Shown one piece after another: positions 7,260 through 16,855 of a stretch of DNA of 64,000 bases. Every line of letters begins with the position of its first letter. Within the stretch, counting starts at the first letter, position 1. The position numbers and the translations under genes are program-made. This DNA is from JAUMBM01 sp964645715 (lineage in GTDB: Bacteria > Bacteroidota > Bacteroidia > Chitinophagales > Saprospiraceae): positions 61,655 to 125,654 of the forward strand of contig CAZYAO010000006.1 in the NCBI GenBank assembly GCA_964645715.1. Reading direction: 5' to 3'. The notes beneath the pieces are model-generated. The model did not search any database. It was not told where the DNA came from and worked only from the letters and a program-made list of their open reading frames with translations.

Positions 7260-10200
7260 ATGGAAAAGATAAGCCCGAGGAAGCAATTAATTATTGCACA
7301 TGTATTGGCGTTGTCGCTACTGGTGATGAGTTGGCCACCGCTGCTGGGGCAGACCATTTTTTTAGGGTCTACGCCTTCACAGCCTGCCAGTTGCAACTGC
7401 CTCAACAACGCTACCACGCTTGCGAACGGACAGTTCAGCGAGCAAATTACCATTGCCGGCCCAGCCGGAGCCACGTGGACGGTGAGCGCCGTCACGGGTT
7501 TTTTTCAGTCTGCCAGCCCGGCACCGCCGGCAGCTCCTTTGCCAGTGACGCTGGGAACGGTATTCTCGGAAATTAGCCCGGGGGTTTACCGCCTTGCAGG
7601 TAGGCATATTACAGGGCAGGGATTTAGCCTGTCGGCCAGCAATGGGAGCACTACGCTCACCATTGGCAATATGTGTCATTATCCCAATGTACAGTTTGTG
7701 GGACTACCAGATACCGTATGTATCTCCAGCCTGCCAGTGATTCTTTCAGCCAGTGCCAACGGGGCACAAGGTAGTGGTAGTTTTACCATCAATGGTGTTC
7801 CGGCAACAATCTTCAATCCTTTGGCACTAGGGCCCGGAGCGCACATGGTGGCCTATACTTTCAATGCAGGTACGGGTACGCCCAATAACACGGCAGATCC
7901 GGCTTGTTCAGTGCAAATAAGCAAGGCTGTAGTGGTACCTCATCAGCCAAGTACGGCAGTCAACAGCCAGATTAATGTGACGCTAGATGCTGACTGTGAG
8001 GCGCTTATTACACCCGAGATGGTCATGGAGGGTTACTATCCCTGTCTCGATGATTTCGTCGTGACAGTATACAATAACCAAGGACAGCCAATCGGCAACC
8101 TGGTGACAGAATATTATGTGGGTCAAACATTAAATCTGCAGGTTATCTCGGTCAATGGTTCATTGGTGGGCACTGGCAGTATACGGGTTTTTGATATCAC
8201 CCCGCCGCAGCTCAACTGTGTAAGCCTGACCAATATGGCTATTGTCAGCAACCAAGTACAGCTGATGGGTGGCAATCTAACCAATGCAATGCCCACATTT
8301 TTGCCGTCCAATTTCGCCTGTTACAGCAACTCGGTAGGGCAGCTGAGTGGTATCCATTATTATCACTTACAGCAATTCACAGTTACCGCTACCGATATTT
8401 ATACTTTCGAGTTATCGGCTTCTTATGCGGGGGGTGCGGCATTTGGGCTTTACCAGACAACATTCAATCCGTTTGCGGGTCCTTGCCATAATATTGTTGG
8501 AAGTTCGCAGTTGGCACCGCCAGGAGAGGGGTATTTTGCCACGGCCACGGGGCCTGTAGTTCGGTTTTCTACTTTGCTTATGGCGGGTTCATCTTACACC
8601 TTGCTGACTACTTCGCGTGAGGCCAATCGTACGGGAAGCTACCAATATGCTGTGTACAGCAATGGCAACGGGCAGGTCACTGGTATCACGCCACAATGGG
8701 TACAGTTGGCCTTGCCCGTATACTGCAACAGCTCCGCTTTATTTGTCAACAACGTACAGAGTCTGCCTTGGACAGGGGCTCCATTGGTGGCGGATGGCTG
8801 TCTCCCCAATCCACAGGTAACTTTCACAGATCAGGTAACTCAGGGTGGCCTGTGCGGTACTGCGCGTATTGTACGAACCTTCACAGCCTTAGATCAGTCC
8901 AATAATATGGCCCAATGTACTCAGGAAATTGTGTTGCCGCCGATCAAAATTGAAAATGTATCCTTGCCACCTAAGACGCTCATACTTCCTTGCAATGGTA
9001 GTTATCAGCAGCTGGCCAGCGGCAATCCGCATCCTGCTGTTACGGGCTATCCGCTAATCATCACTGCTTTTGGCGTGTACGAAATCAATGGTGTATATGG
9101 TAATATGCTGGCAAGCTATACGGATCAGGCAAGAGTGAATACATGCGAAGGTTCATACCAGTTCATCCGGCGCTGGGTAATCTATGATAACTGTCAGACG
9201 GGGGTCGTGACTACTTACGATCAGATTATCCGCATTGCAGATCTGCAACCACCGGTTATTCATTGCAGCGCACCTGACGCCAATCAGGACGGATTTCCGG
9301 ATACCCTGCGGTATGCAACCACCGCCAGCCTGTGTGCAGCTACCTTGTCGGTCCCTACGGCAACGGTTTCTGACAACTGCTCAAGTTTTAGTGTTGTAAC
9401 AGAAGTAATTACGCAGGAACTGAGGCCAATATTGAATCCATTTGGGGTGACAATAGGCCATGATACCATTATTCGGGTATTGGCTACTATTCCTGCCAAT
9501 GCAAGCAGCCGCATCGTGTCAGGTATTCCTGCCGGGAGGCACTGGTTCAGGTACAGAGCGACGGATCATTGTGGCAATGTAGCTACCCAGACCTGTCCGT
9601 TTGTGGTTACTGATACGGCACCACCGACAGCGATCTGTGACGATTTAGTGCAGGTGTCTCTGGGGGGCAATGGGATTGGCGTATTGCGCGCTGTAGATAT
9701 TGATGAAGGCAGTACCGACAACTGTGGCAACTTACAGATGGAGGTCAGGCGAATGGTTGGCTATAATCCCGCCACTTGTCAGGAAGTACCCGCAGCACTT
9801 ACCGACTGGGGTAGTACGGTCACTTTTAGTTGCTGTGAGGTAGGACAGACGATTCCGGTACAGCTGCGGGTCAGTGACCCCGGAGGTAATCGCAATATGT
9901 GTGCCACTCAGGTAGTTGTGCTTGATTATGTAGCGCCGACCTGTGTGGCGCCGCCACCGGTATTTATATCATGTAATGCACTGCCAACGCTGTTTATAGC
10001 CGATAGTATGCCACAGCTGCAGGCGTTGTTTGGTATGGCTGAAGTGCTGGACGACTGCTCGGGCGCAACTATTCTTGAACTTAGCCCCGTCATCAATCGG
10101 GATGAATGTGGTACAGGTACAATCAAGCGCATATTCAAAGGAGAAGATGGTGCTGGCAATGAGTCGGATCCGTGTGAGCAGGTAATCACTTTCACAGGCA

Positions 10201-12641
10201 ATACACATTACGAGATTAAGTTTCCGCGAGATGTTGTGGGAGACTGCGCGGCGGTAGCCGCCGATACCCTCTTTACGCGCAACTATGGTTGTGATATGGT
10301 GGCTATCAGTCATGTAGATCAGCGATATGATATCCCGGAAGCCGGGGGCGTTTGCTTCAAAATTTTCCGTACCTACAGTGTGATCAACTGGTGTGAGTAT
10401 GATGGTATCTCTGATCCGTACATCGTATCGAGAGATCCCGACTGCAACGGCCATGCAGGGGAGACAGATGTATGGGTAGTCCGGCGTCCTAATCAGATAA
10501 CTTATTTGGACAGAGATAACAACGAATCCAATAATTTGCCCTTTGCCGGAAGTCGGGGAATCTCTTGTGGCGGTGCTACCAATCCCATGGGATACTGGCA
10601 GACATTGCCCAACAGAGGATACTGGAAATATACGCAGGTGATTAAGGTGATGGACCTGGCAGGACCACAAATACTGCTGGACGAAGCCCTGCCTTTCTGT
10701 ACGCAGGACAATCAGTCGTGCAATGCACTGGTCTCCCTGCCATTTGTGGTAGTAGACGATTGTTCGGCCAATCCTCCGGTTGTCACCGTAGAAATAGACC
10801 TGAATGCCAATGGTATATACGATGGTGTGGTGACGAATCAGGCGCTGCAGGGGTTCTTTCCCAACTATCAGTTGCGGGGAAGTTATCCTGTTGGCAACCA
10901 CAGGTTCAGGCTCAGGGTTCGCGATTTTTGTGGTAACACAACGCAAACACTGGTTGATTTTGAAGTCATTGACTGTACACTGCCTTCTACCTTCTGTGCT
11001 GCCGGCCTGACCGTCAACCTGGCTACACTGCCTCCGGGTACAGATGCCGACGGAGATGGTATTTTTGACCTGTCAGCGGGTTTTGTTACCATTGGAAGCT
11101 ACGTCAATACCAATCCGTTTGATTGTAGCGGAGCGCTTCGCTACAGCGTCTTCCGCACTGCAGATATCATGTCGGGAGAGGTGATTCCAACACCTGCACA
11201 GCAGGCACTGGTGGTTACTTGTGCAGATCTGGGTGTGTTGCCGGTGAGAATATATACCTGGGACGCAGCCAATAATCCGTACGCAGAACAACCCAACGGT
11301 AGCGTGGGAGGACCTAACTATGGCTATTGTGATGCCAATATATTGGTAACAGACCTAAGTGGGCTTTGCCTAGGTTTACCACCCGACAACCCGGTCATCG
11401 GTCAGGTCACAGGTTTAGTTACGACAGAGGCAGGACAGCCGCTGGCAGGTGTTGAGGTGTATCCCACCGCTGCTATGTCACCACAGCATATGAGTATAAC
11501 GCCTGCCACGGGCTTGTATTCATTGGCAGCTACCACTGGCCAGGCCTATCAGATAACGCCTCGCTGCAATCTTGACTGGAGCAACGGCGTGTCAACACTA
11601 GATATAGTAATGACAGCCAAGCATATTCTCGGGATTCAGTACCTGACGTCACCATACCGGATCATCGCGGCAGATGTCAACCGGAGCCAGTCTGTGACAA
11701 CCCTTGATCTGGTGCACATGCGCCGCATGATTCTGGGAGATGCTGCTACTTTTCCCAACAATACAAGCTGGCGGTTTGTAGATCAGGACTATTCATTCCC
11801 CAATAGTTCAAATCCTTTTGCACAGGCAATTCCTGAGGTAATCAATATCCCTGCTTTTACTGGCAGTTATACGGATGGGCATTTTATTGCCATCAAAGTC
11901 GGGGATGTCAATGGTTCAGCCACCACGAATGTGCAGGAGGGGGTAGAAGAAAGAACAGCAGGGGAGGTTTTTTACCTGCAAACGGATGAACAGTATTTTA
12001 AGAGTGGCGATAAGGTAGAAGTTACTATTGCACAGGCTGAAGCCGATGCAGTAGTTGAGGGATTGCAATTCACATTCCAGTTTGATCCTGCTCAGCTGTC
12101 ACTCAATGATATTAATTGGGGCAACATACAGGAAGAACACCTTAGCAGCAGTAAGGCTGATGAGGGAATCCTTACAGTTAGCTGGAATGCCAGTCGGGGA
12201 GTGGCGCAGGCAGCCGGTGATAAACCATGGCTTACCTTGGTATTCCGTGCGAAACAGGCTGGCAGACTGAGCGAGGTGATGGGGATTACTTCCCGGGTAA
12301 CCACAGCAGAAGCTTACGATGAAGCCTTGCAAACAGTGGCTCTTGGTCTGACTTTTGTCCCGGGAGAAGAGAACCAACATGCTTTCGTCCTCGAGCAGAA
12401 TCGGCCCAATCCATTTGGTGACCAGACGGTCATTGGCTTCTTTCTGCCAGAGTCTTCCGAAGTGACATTTACCATTTATGATACTCATGGTAAAGTGGTT
12501 ATGCAGTATGACCGTTACTTCGTAGCAGGCTACAACCAGATTCTGGTGGATGCTGCAGATGTCAAAGCCAGAGGAATGCTATACTATCAGTTGGCTACAG
12601 GTAAGTATACCGATACCAAGAAGATGGTGATTCTCGAGTAA
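7260..12641 (+). CDS. Giant T9SS surface protein: HYR/Ig-like repeats, dockerin-like and cohesin-like modules, sorting domain
   Basis: Start set at the ATG at 7260, which begins a signal peptide (about residues 1-31, ending LLGQ). The 1793-residue protein has a Cys-rich N-terminal region opening with CNCLNNATT. Then come many beta-sandwich units joined by linkers such as DITPPQLNC, LQPPVIHC, DTAPPTAICDD and YVAPTCVAPP, the form of HYR/Ig-like repeats in Saprospiria adhesins. Near residues 1437-1550 are two dockerin-like calcium-loop and helix repeats (DWSNGVSTLDIVMTAKHILG and DVNRSQSVTTLDLVHMRRM) closed by VGDVNGSA. Residues about 1567-1700 resemble a cohesin sandwich (VVEGLQFTFQFDPAQLSLN, then WLTLVFRAKQAGRLSEV). 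Residues about 1704-1793 are a type A sorting domain (NRPNPFGDQTVIGFFLP). Likely a cell-surface adhesin or gliding/biofilm protein; the ligand is unknown. Confidence 0.88.
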   Translation: MEKISPRKQLIIAHVLALSLLVMSWPPLLGQTIFLGSTPSQPASCNCLNNATTLANGQFSEQITIAGPAGATWTVSAVTGFFQSASPAPPAAPLPVTLGTVFSEISPGVYRLAGRHITGQGFSLSASNGSTTLTIGNMCHYPNVQFVGLPDTVCISSLPVILSASANGAQGSGSFTINGVPATIFNPLALGPGAHMVAYTFNAGTGTPNNTADPACSVQISKAVVVPHQPSTAVNSQINVTLDADCEALITPEMVMEGYYPCLDDFVVTVYNNQGQPIGNLVTEYYVGQTLNLQVISVNGSLVGTGSIRVFDITPPQLNCVSLTNMAIVSNQVQLMGGNLTNAMPTFLPSNFACYSNSVGQLSGIHYYHLQQFTVTATDIYTFELSASYAGGAAFGLYQTTFNPFAGPCHNIVGSSQLAPPGEGYFATATGPVVRFSTLLMAGSSYTLLTTSREANRTGSYQYAVYSNGNGQVTGITPQWVQLALPVYCNSSALFVNNVQSLPWTGAPLVADGCLPNPQVTFTDQVTQGGLCGTARIVRTFTALDQSNNMAQCTQEIVLPPIKIENVSLPPKTLILPCNGSYQQLASGNPHPAVTGYPLIITAFGVYEINGVYGNMLASYTDQARVNTCEGSYQFIRRWVIYDNCQTGVVTTYDQIIRIADLQPPVIHCSAPDANQDGFPDTLRYATTASLCAATLSVPTATVSDNCSSFSVVTEVITQELRPILNPFGVTIGHDTIIRVLATIPANASSRIVSGIPAGRHWFRYRATDHCGNVATQTCPFVVTDTAPPTAICDDLVQVSLGGNGIGVLRAVDIDEGSTDNCGNLQMEVRRMVGYNPATCQEVPAALTDWGSTVTFSCCEVGQTIPVQLRVSDPGGNRNMCATQVVVLDYVAPTCVAPPPVFISCNALPTLFIADSMPQLQALFGMAEVLDDCSGATILELSPVINRDECGTGTIKRIFKGEDGAGNESDPCEQVITFTGNTHYEIKFPRDVVGDCAAVAADTLFTRNYGCDMVAISHVDQRYDIPEAGGVCFKIFRTYSVINWCEYDGISDPYIVSRDPDCNGHAGETDVWVVRRPNQITYLDRDNNESNNLPFAGSRGISCGGATNPMGYWQTLPNRGYWKYTQVIKVMDLAGPQILLDEALPFCTQDNQSCNALVSLPFVVVDDCSANPPVVTVEIDLNANGIYDGVVTNQALQGFFPNYQLRGSYPVGNHRFRLRVRDFCGNTTQTLVDFEVIDCTLPSTFCAAGLTVNLATLPPGTDADGDGIFDLSAGFVTIGSYVNTNPFDCSGALRYSVFRTADIMSGEVIPTPAQQALVVTCADLGVLPVRIYTWDAANNPYAEQPNGSVGGPNYGYCDANILVTDLSGLCLGLPPDNPVIGQVTGLVTTEAGQPLAGVEVYPTAAMSPQHMSITPATGLYSLAATTGQAYQITPRCNLDWSNGVSTLDIVMTAKHILGIQYLTSPYRIIAADVNRSQSVTTLDLVHMRRMILGDAATFPNNTSWRFVDQDYSFPNSSNPFAQAIPEVINIPAFTGSYTDGHFIAIKVGDVNGSATTNVQEGVEERTAGEVFYLQTDEQYFKSGDKVEVTIAQAEADAVVEGLQFTFQFDPAQLSLNDINWGNIQEEHLSSSKADEGILTVSWNASRGVAQAAGDKPWLTLVFRAKQAGRLSEVMGITSRVTTAEAYDEALQTVALGLTFVPGEENQHAFVLEQNRPNPFGDQTVIGFFLPESSEVTFTIYDTHGKVVMQYDRYFVAGYNQILVDAADVKARGMLYYQLATGKYTDTKKMVILE

Positions 12642-12711
12642 GTTGTGATTTCGGGTTATATATAGTGCTCCATTTATACAGGTGTATTCACCAGTGGAAT
12701 GGGATTACGTC

Positions 12712-12745
12712 GGGCCAGCCTGTTGAGGGCTGGCCCTTTTATTTT
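12712..12745 (+). terminator. Intrinsic terminator after the giant adhesin gene
   Basis: A perfect 9-bp GC-rich stem (12712-12720 with 12728-12736) followed by TTTTATTTT, 70 bases past the adhesin stop. A classic plus-strand terminator. The rest of 12642-12990 holds no gene I can support. Confidence 0.85.
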
Positions 12746-12990
12746 GCAAAAAAACCGTCTAACGGATTGTAAGTGTAAGCGATAGTGTGTGGCGAAAAAA
12801 ATTAGTCTCTCAAAATCAGTCTTTTGGTTAAAAATATTATACCGACTATTGCGTTATACGCTTACTAAAGATGGTTTTATGTCTGGTTGGCAACCAAAAA
12901 GATGGGAAAGACACTTATGAAGGCATATAATTGTCGTTTTTATCAAAGAGATTGTTCCTCTGTCTTTGGAAGTGTGGTTTGTGTAAAGGC

Positions 12991-13021
12991 TTGACAATCT
13001 TGCAAGATGCCATTACCTTTG
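12991..13021 (+). promoter_or_regulatory. Promoter of the lytic transglycosylase gene (TTG-N20-TACCTTTG)
   Basis: TTG at 12991-12993, exactly 20 bases of spacer, and an exact -7 box TACCTTTG at 13014-13021. It predicts a leader of about 90 bases before the ATG at 13119, with no open frame of note in it. Confidence 0.7.
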
Positions 13022-13118
13022 TAAAATCTATTGCTCGATTAGCGTAGTTGACCAATGGCATTGGGCCTTGTTTCAGCTGATTTAGCAGACAGTGACGGTG
13101 GTATGTTGCCACTAGTAC

Positions 13119-14276
13119 ATGTCTGCTCCCATGAACAAAAAGAGACTGATGAAATCTATTCCATTCCTTGGAATGTTGCTGTGCACATTCCTCACACTGC
13201 CGCTGTTAGCCGTAAGCAGTAACCCCCTTGGCGCTTCTTCGTCCAATCGGGAGGTTTCCCCAGAGGCTCTGTCCGACGAAATCTTATCAGACCGTCTATA
13301 CAGCCTCAGCATCCCCTTCAGTTATCGGTATTCACCGGAAGTTCGCTCGCTGATACAGCAGTATGTGCTGGAGGGAACCCGTGAAACAGAGGCGCTCATT
13401 GGCCGCACTACCGAGTACTTCCCTGTTTTTGAGCACTATCTGAAGTTATACAACCTTCCTGATGCTTTAAAGTACATGCCCATGATAGAGTCGGGTCTTC
13501 GGTCTCGGGTAACTTCTTCGGCAGGAGCTGCCGGCCTTTGGCAGTTCGTCCCCAATACGGCCCGCTTGTACGGACTCACAGTCAATGCTGAGCTCGATGA
13601 AAGGCTAAGCACCTACAAGTCCACCGAAGCAGCTGCCAAAATGATGCTGGATCTTTTTCAGCAATTTGGTGATTGGGGCCTGGTACTGGCTGCATACAAT
13701 GCCGGATCTGCCCGCGTCCGTCAGGCCATCATCCAGGCAGGCTGCCACGATTATCAGGAGGTCAGTCGGTATCTTCCCTATGAAACGCGTAAGTATGTAC
13801 CTGCTTTTTTAGCGGCAGCCTACCTGTATAATTTCCACGAACATCACAATATTAATCCGGCTTATCCTTCCATGGATGTGCAGGACACCCGGGTTTTTAA
13901 AATCTATAGCGGCTTGCAGCTTGACCAACTGGCCAGTAATATTGAGGTAGATGCAAAAATGATTCGGTATCTCAATCCCGGCTACCTCAATGGCCGTATT
14001 CCCGCCAATCCGCAAGGGCATTTTTTAGTTATTCCTTCCCGTTCGCTCACTGCCTATCTGTCCCAGCGGGCTGCTGATATTACTAACCCCATTCGAAATT
14101 CATCTGTGACCAATACCAGCTATGTCGTCAGATCCGGTGATCGTATTGAAACTATCGCACAGTATTTCCGCTGCTCTGTCGATGATATTATGGAATGGAA
14201 CGGATTGCGCGAGCGCTCTGTTTTCGTCAATCAGCCGTTGATCTTGTACGTAGCAACAACGCGTGCGCGTCCATAG
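13119..14276 (+). CDS. Lytic transglycosylase (MltD-like SLT domain) with C-terminal LysM
   Basis: A 385-residue exported enzyme that cleaves peptidoglycan glycan strands to 1,6-anhydro ends. The signal peptide spans about residues 8-32 (MNKKRLMKSIPFLGMLLCTF, starting at codon 5, which is an alternative start at 13131). The SLT domain covers about residues 95-240, with the catalytic glutamate Glu124 in MIESGLRS, then the hallmark GAAGLWQFVPNTA, and LAAYNAGSARV. A LysM domain (YVVRSGDRIETIAQYF to QPLILYV) at about residues 332-380 anchors it to peptidoglycan. This is the MltD layout, but with one clear LysM. It stands alone, with its own promoter about 100 bases upstream. Confidence 0.9.
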   Translation: MSAPMNKKRLMKSIPFLGMLLCTFLTLPLLAVSSNPLGASSSNREVSPEALSDEILSDRLYSLSIPFSYRYSPEVRSLIQQYVLEGTRETEALIGRTTEYFPVFEHYLKLYNLPDALKYMPMIESGLRSRVTSSAGAAGLWQFVPNTARLYGLTVNAELDERLSTYKSTEAAAKMMLDLFQQFGDWGLVLAAYNAGSARVRQAIIQAGCHDYQEVSRYLPYETRKYVPAFLAAAYLYNFHEHHNINPAYPSMDVQDTRVFKIYSGLQLDQLASNIEVDAKMIRYLNPGYLNGRIPANPQGHFLVIPSRSLTAYLSQRAADITNPIRNSSVTNTSYVVRSGDRIETIAQYFRCSVDDIMEWNGLRERSVFVNQPLILYVATTRARP

Positions 14277-14634
14277 CAGCAAAGGCTGAGGCTCCCTCGG
14301 TAACCAAGTATAAACACGGGTAAAAGGCAGCTGTAATGTATAGCATGTACCCGACACATGACGGGCAGGGTTAGTCTTCTATTGCTGGCTGACTACTGTT
14401 AAGTAACAATTGGGCGCACGCTACAGCGTTTATTTTATATATTTGCCGGAGCGGGTTTGCCGGAAAAAGTTGCCAGCTTATACGTATTTGCCTGGAGCTA
14501 TCCTTGCGATGGTAAGAGGGGTTGCAGGACAAAAAGGTATGCATGGGTTTATGGAGTATTTGGTCTCTCTCGTACAATCTAATACCCGCAACTGCCGTCA
14601 GATTATTGTAAATGCTGCGAAAATAAATGCTGTT
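14277..14634. other. Intergenic region with a candidate -7 box at 14438-14445
   Basis: 358 bases between the transglycosylase and the YwqK lipoprotein. The lipoprotein frame is open back to 14410, but those 75 codons show no signal peptide or domain, whereas a lipoprotein signal begins at 14635. An exact -7 match (TATATTTG, 14438-14445) would give a leader of about 185 bases to the lipoprotein, porQ and gldH. No TTG lies 19-21 bases upstream (the nearest is at 25), so this promoter is tentative. No RNA gene recognised. Confidence 0.45.
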
Positions 14635-15276
14635 ATGAGGATAAGTACCTATGTCATCTTCCTGCTGTCCTTCGTCGTATGGTTGCTGGTCAGCTGTTCC
14701 TCGCCCTCACCGGAGAGATTATTGGAGACAGTAGATACGGTGGATGAGTACGGCTACACTATCCGGATTCAGCGACGTAAGGACAATAAACAGCGCCAGG
14801 GTTTGTATGCGCGGATTGCTCCCGGGGGAACATTGGTAGAAGAAGCTTACTATGAAGAAGATAGTCTGCAGGGACTGCGGATTTTGTACTACGAATCCGG
14901 GGATACCCATATTGTCGAGACGTATCGCTCTGGTCTTTTCGAAGGGCCTTTCCGCGAATACTATGAGGATGGAAAGCTGATGCAGAAGGGAGTGTACAAA
15001 AATAATGAAATGGATGGTGAGTGGATAAGCTACTATCCGAGTGGGCAAATCAGTGAGGTGGTCAATTTTAGGGGTAATGAAGAGAATGGGCCCTTTATGC
15101 AGTACTATCCTAACGGTAATATCAAAGCCGAGGGGAGCTATCTCAATGGGGACAATGAGCACGGAGAGTTGAAACTGTACAATGAGGAGGGGCAACATGT
15201 TCGTACAATGTTGTGTGAAGAGGGAAGATGTCGGACCAGCTGGTCTTCAACGGGCGATATGAAGTCGCCAGAATAG
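14635..15276 (+). CDS. YwqK/MORN-repeat lipoprotein in front of porQ-gldH
   Basis: Start set at the ATG at 14635, which opens a lipoprotein signal (MRISTYVIFLLSFVVWLLVSC, lipobox cysteine at residue 21). The 213-residue protein holds about five repeats of roughly 22 residues with the MORN/YwqK pattern: EAYYEEDSLQGLRILYYESG, FEGPFREYYEDGKLMQKGVY, MDGEWISYYPSGQISEVV, ENGPFMQYYPNGNIKAEGSY and EHGELKLYNEEGQ. Such repeats form an open beta-meander. They are annotated in the toxin-antitoxin YwqK family, but nothing here supports a toxin role. The gene lies 7 bases before porQ and 12 bases separate porQ from gldH, so the three should share a transcript. A role in type IX secretion or gliding is inferred from that only. 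Confidence 0.8.
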   Translation: MRISTYVIFLLSFVVWLLVSCSSPSPERLLETVDTVDEYGYTIRIQRRKDNKQRQGLYARIAPGGTLVEEAYYEEDSLQGLRILYYESGDTHIVETYRSGLFEGPFREYYEDGKLMQKGVYKNNEMDGEWISYYPSGQISEVVNFRGNEENGPFMQYYPNGNIKAEGSYLNGDNEHGELKLYNEEGQHVRTMLCEEGRCRTSWSSTGDMKSPE

Positions 15277-15283
15277 TGCGATT

Positions 15284-16351
15284 ATGAAGCAGATAATACG
15301 GTTTTCGGCAATTTTGTGGTTGATGTTACCAGGGTACGGTCGGTTGCTCATGTCTCAGGTAGGTGGTGGTTACACGTATTCCTTTCTCAACCTGACCCCA
15401 TCGGCCAGGGTAGCAGCGCTCGGTGCTTCGCATATTGCAGTGGCAGATGATGATGTTGCGCTGGCTGCGCTCAATCCCGCCTTGTTAAATCCCTCGATGG
15501 GAGGGCAGCTCAGCTTCAGTCATTCTTTCCATTTGGCAGGTATTAGTCATGGTTATGCGGCACTAGGGCTGCAGCCTGATGGCTGGAAAACAAGTTTGCA
15601 TACGTCGATTCAGTACGTTGATTACGGGGATTTTACAAGAACGAACGAACTGGGGGAGGAAGAGGGAAGTTTTGCTGCCAATGAATATGCGCTGTTGGTG
15701 GGCGCCGGGCGGCCTATCAACGAGCGGCTGCGCGTGGGCGGTAACGCTCGTTTCATCTTGTCTCAATTGGAGTCTTATCAGTCGCTCGGGTTGGCCGGCG
15801 ATCTGGGGATTTTCTATGCAGATACCGCCAAGGGATTCACTGCAACCCTGCTTATGCGCAATATCGGCGGGCAGCTGACAACGTATGAAGGTAGTAGCCG
15901 GGAGCCCATTCCATTCGAAATGCAGGCAGCGCTGGCTAAGCGATTAAAATACCTTCCATTGCGTTTTTCGCTTATTTACAGATATTTAGACCGTTGGAAT
16001 ATACGCTATGACGATCCCAATAAAGAGGCAACCAATCTTTTTTTAAATGATGAGCCGGTTGATGTGTCAAAGGCATCTGTCTGGTTTGATAATCTGTTCA
16101 GGCACTTTGTGTTTAATGCAGAGCTGTTGCTGGGCGCCCGGGAAAATTTCAGACTGCGTGCAGGTTACAGCCATCAGCTTCGACAGGAACTGTCAGAGGC
16201 GGATTACAGAAGTTTTGCTGGCTTCACCCTTGGGGTAGGATTCAAGATCAAGAAATTTCGACTGGATTATGGCCGCACCAACTTCCACATTGGGGGCGGT
16301 GTCAACCAACTAACCATTTCGACGCAGTTGCGCGATTTCGTAAAATCATAG
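15284..16351 (+). CDS. porQ: Type IX secretion system protein PorQ
   Basis: A 355-residue outer-membrane beta-barrel protein of the PorQ family. In Porphyromonas gingivalis PorQ is needed for T9SS, where it works with PorU, PorV and PorZ in the attachment complex that cleaves and anchors cargo. Visible signs are a signal peptide (residues 1-24), the start GGGYTYSFLNLTPSARVAALGASHIAVADDDV shared with PorV/PorQ-type barrels, and later barrel strands ending FRLDYGRTNFHIGGGVNQLTIS. It sits between a YwqK lipoprotein and gldH. The length is normal for the family. Confidence 0.88.
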   Translation: MKQIIRFSAILWLMLPGYGRLLMSQVGGGYTYSFLNLTPSARVAALGASHIAVADDDVALAALNPALLNPSMGGQLSFSHSFHLAGISHGYAALGLQPDGWKTSLHTSIQYVDYGDFTRTNELGEEEGSFAANEYALLVGAGRPINERLRVGGNARFILSQLESYQSLGLAGDLGIFYADTAKGFTATLLMRNIGGQLTTYEGSSREPIPFEMQAALAKRLKYLPLRFSLIYRYLDRWNIRYDDPNKEATNLFLNDEPVDVSKASVWFDNLFRHFVFNAELLLGARENFRLRAGYSHQLRQELSEADYRSFAGFTLGVGFKIKKFRLDYGRTNFHIGGGVNQLTISTQLRDFVKS

Positions 16352-16363
16352 GAAAGATTCCGT

Positions 16364-16855
16364 ATGTCAATATCAGTACTTTTTCGTCTGACTGTTCTCC
16401 TGTTGCTGACTACAGCTGTCTGGTCTTGCAGGCAATCCGTTGTATATGAAGAAACTTTTGAGATAGATCCGCAGCAGGGCTGGCCATATGCCGATAGCCT
16501 GACCTACGCTTTTTCAATTGCCGACACACAGCAGATTTACAATCTGTATCTGGAGGTAGATCATCTGGTTGATTATCCCTATCAGAATCTTTACATAAAT
16601 GTACGCACCGTTTTTCCCGATGGGGAAGATCTTGCACAGGTTTTGTCGCTCGAATTCTCCGACAAGCAGGGGTTCTGGCAAGGCGACTGTAATAGCAAAG
16701 CCTGTAACTTGCGCATACCGATTCAGGAAGACGCTTACTTTAACCAATTCGGGGATTACCGCATAGTGATTGAGCAATATATGCGCACAGACAGCCTCAG
16801 AGGCCTTCAGTCCATCGGATTACAACTAGAAAAAACAGGAGCTAAAAGAGGATAA
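16364..16855 (+). CDS. gldH: Gliding motility lipoprotein GldH
   Basis: A 163-residue lipoprotein: signal peptide with cysteine at residue 22 (LLLLTTAVWSC), then the GldH-type region with YEETFEIDPQQGWPYADSLTYAFSI and the later GDCNSKACNLRIPIQEDAYFNQFGDYRIVIEQYMR. GldH is required for gliding in Flavobacterium johnsoniae and is widely kept in Bacteroidota, also in non-gliders, next to T9SS genes; its biochemical role is not settled. Last gene of the YwqK-porQ-gldH operon. The assignment rests on the overall pattern and the neighbourhood. Confidence 0.85.
   Translation: MSISVLFRLTVLLLLTTAVWSCRQSVVYEETFEIDPQQGWPYADSLTYAFSIADTQQIYNLYLEVDHLVDYPYQNLYINVRTVFPDGEDLAQVLSLEFSDKQGFWQGDCNSKACNLRIPIQEDAYFNQFGDYRIVIEQYMRTDSLRGLQSIGLQLEKTGAKRG

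Noticed and set aside
9969..10946. 325-codon open frame on the minus strand inside the adhesin gene
   Set aside because: It is antisense to a strongly supported adhesin with conserved modules. The translation has no domain or signal peptide and looks like a shadow frame.
14635..15276. Toxin-antitoxin annotation for the YwqK protein
   Set aside because: MORN/YwqK repeats are present but no toxin partner or toxic domain is next to it. The lipobox and the porQ-gldH operon point elsewhere.
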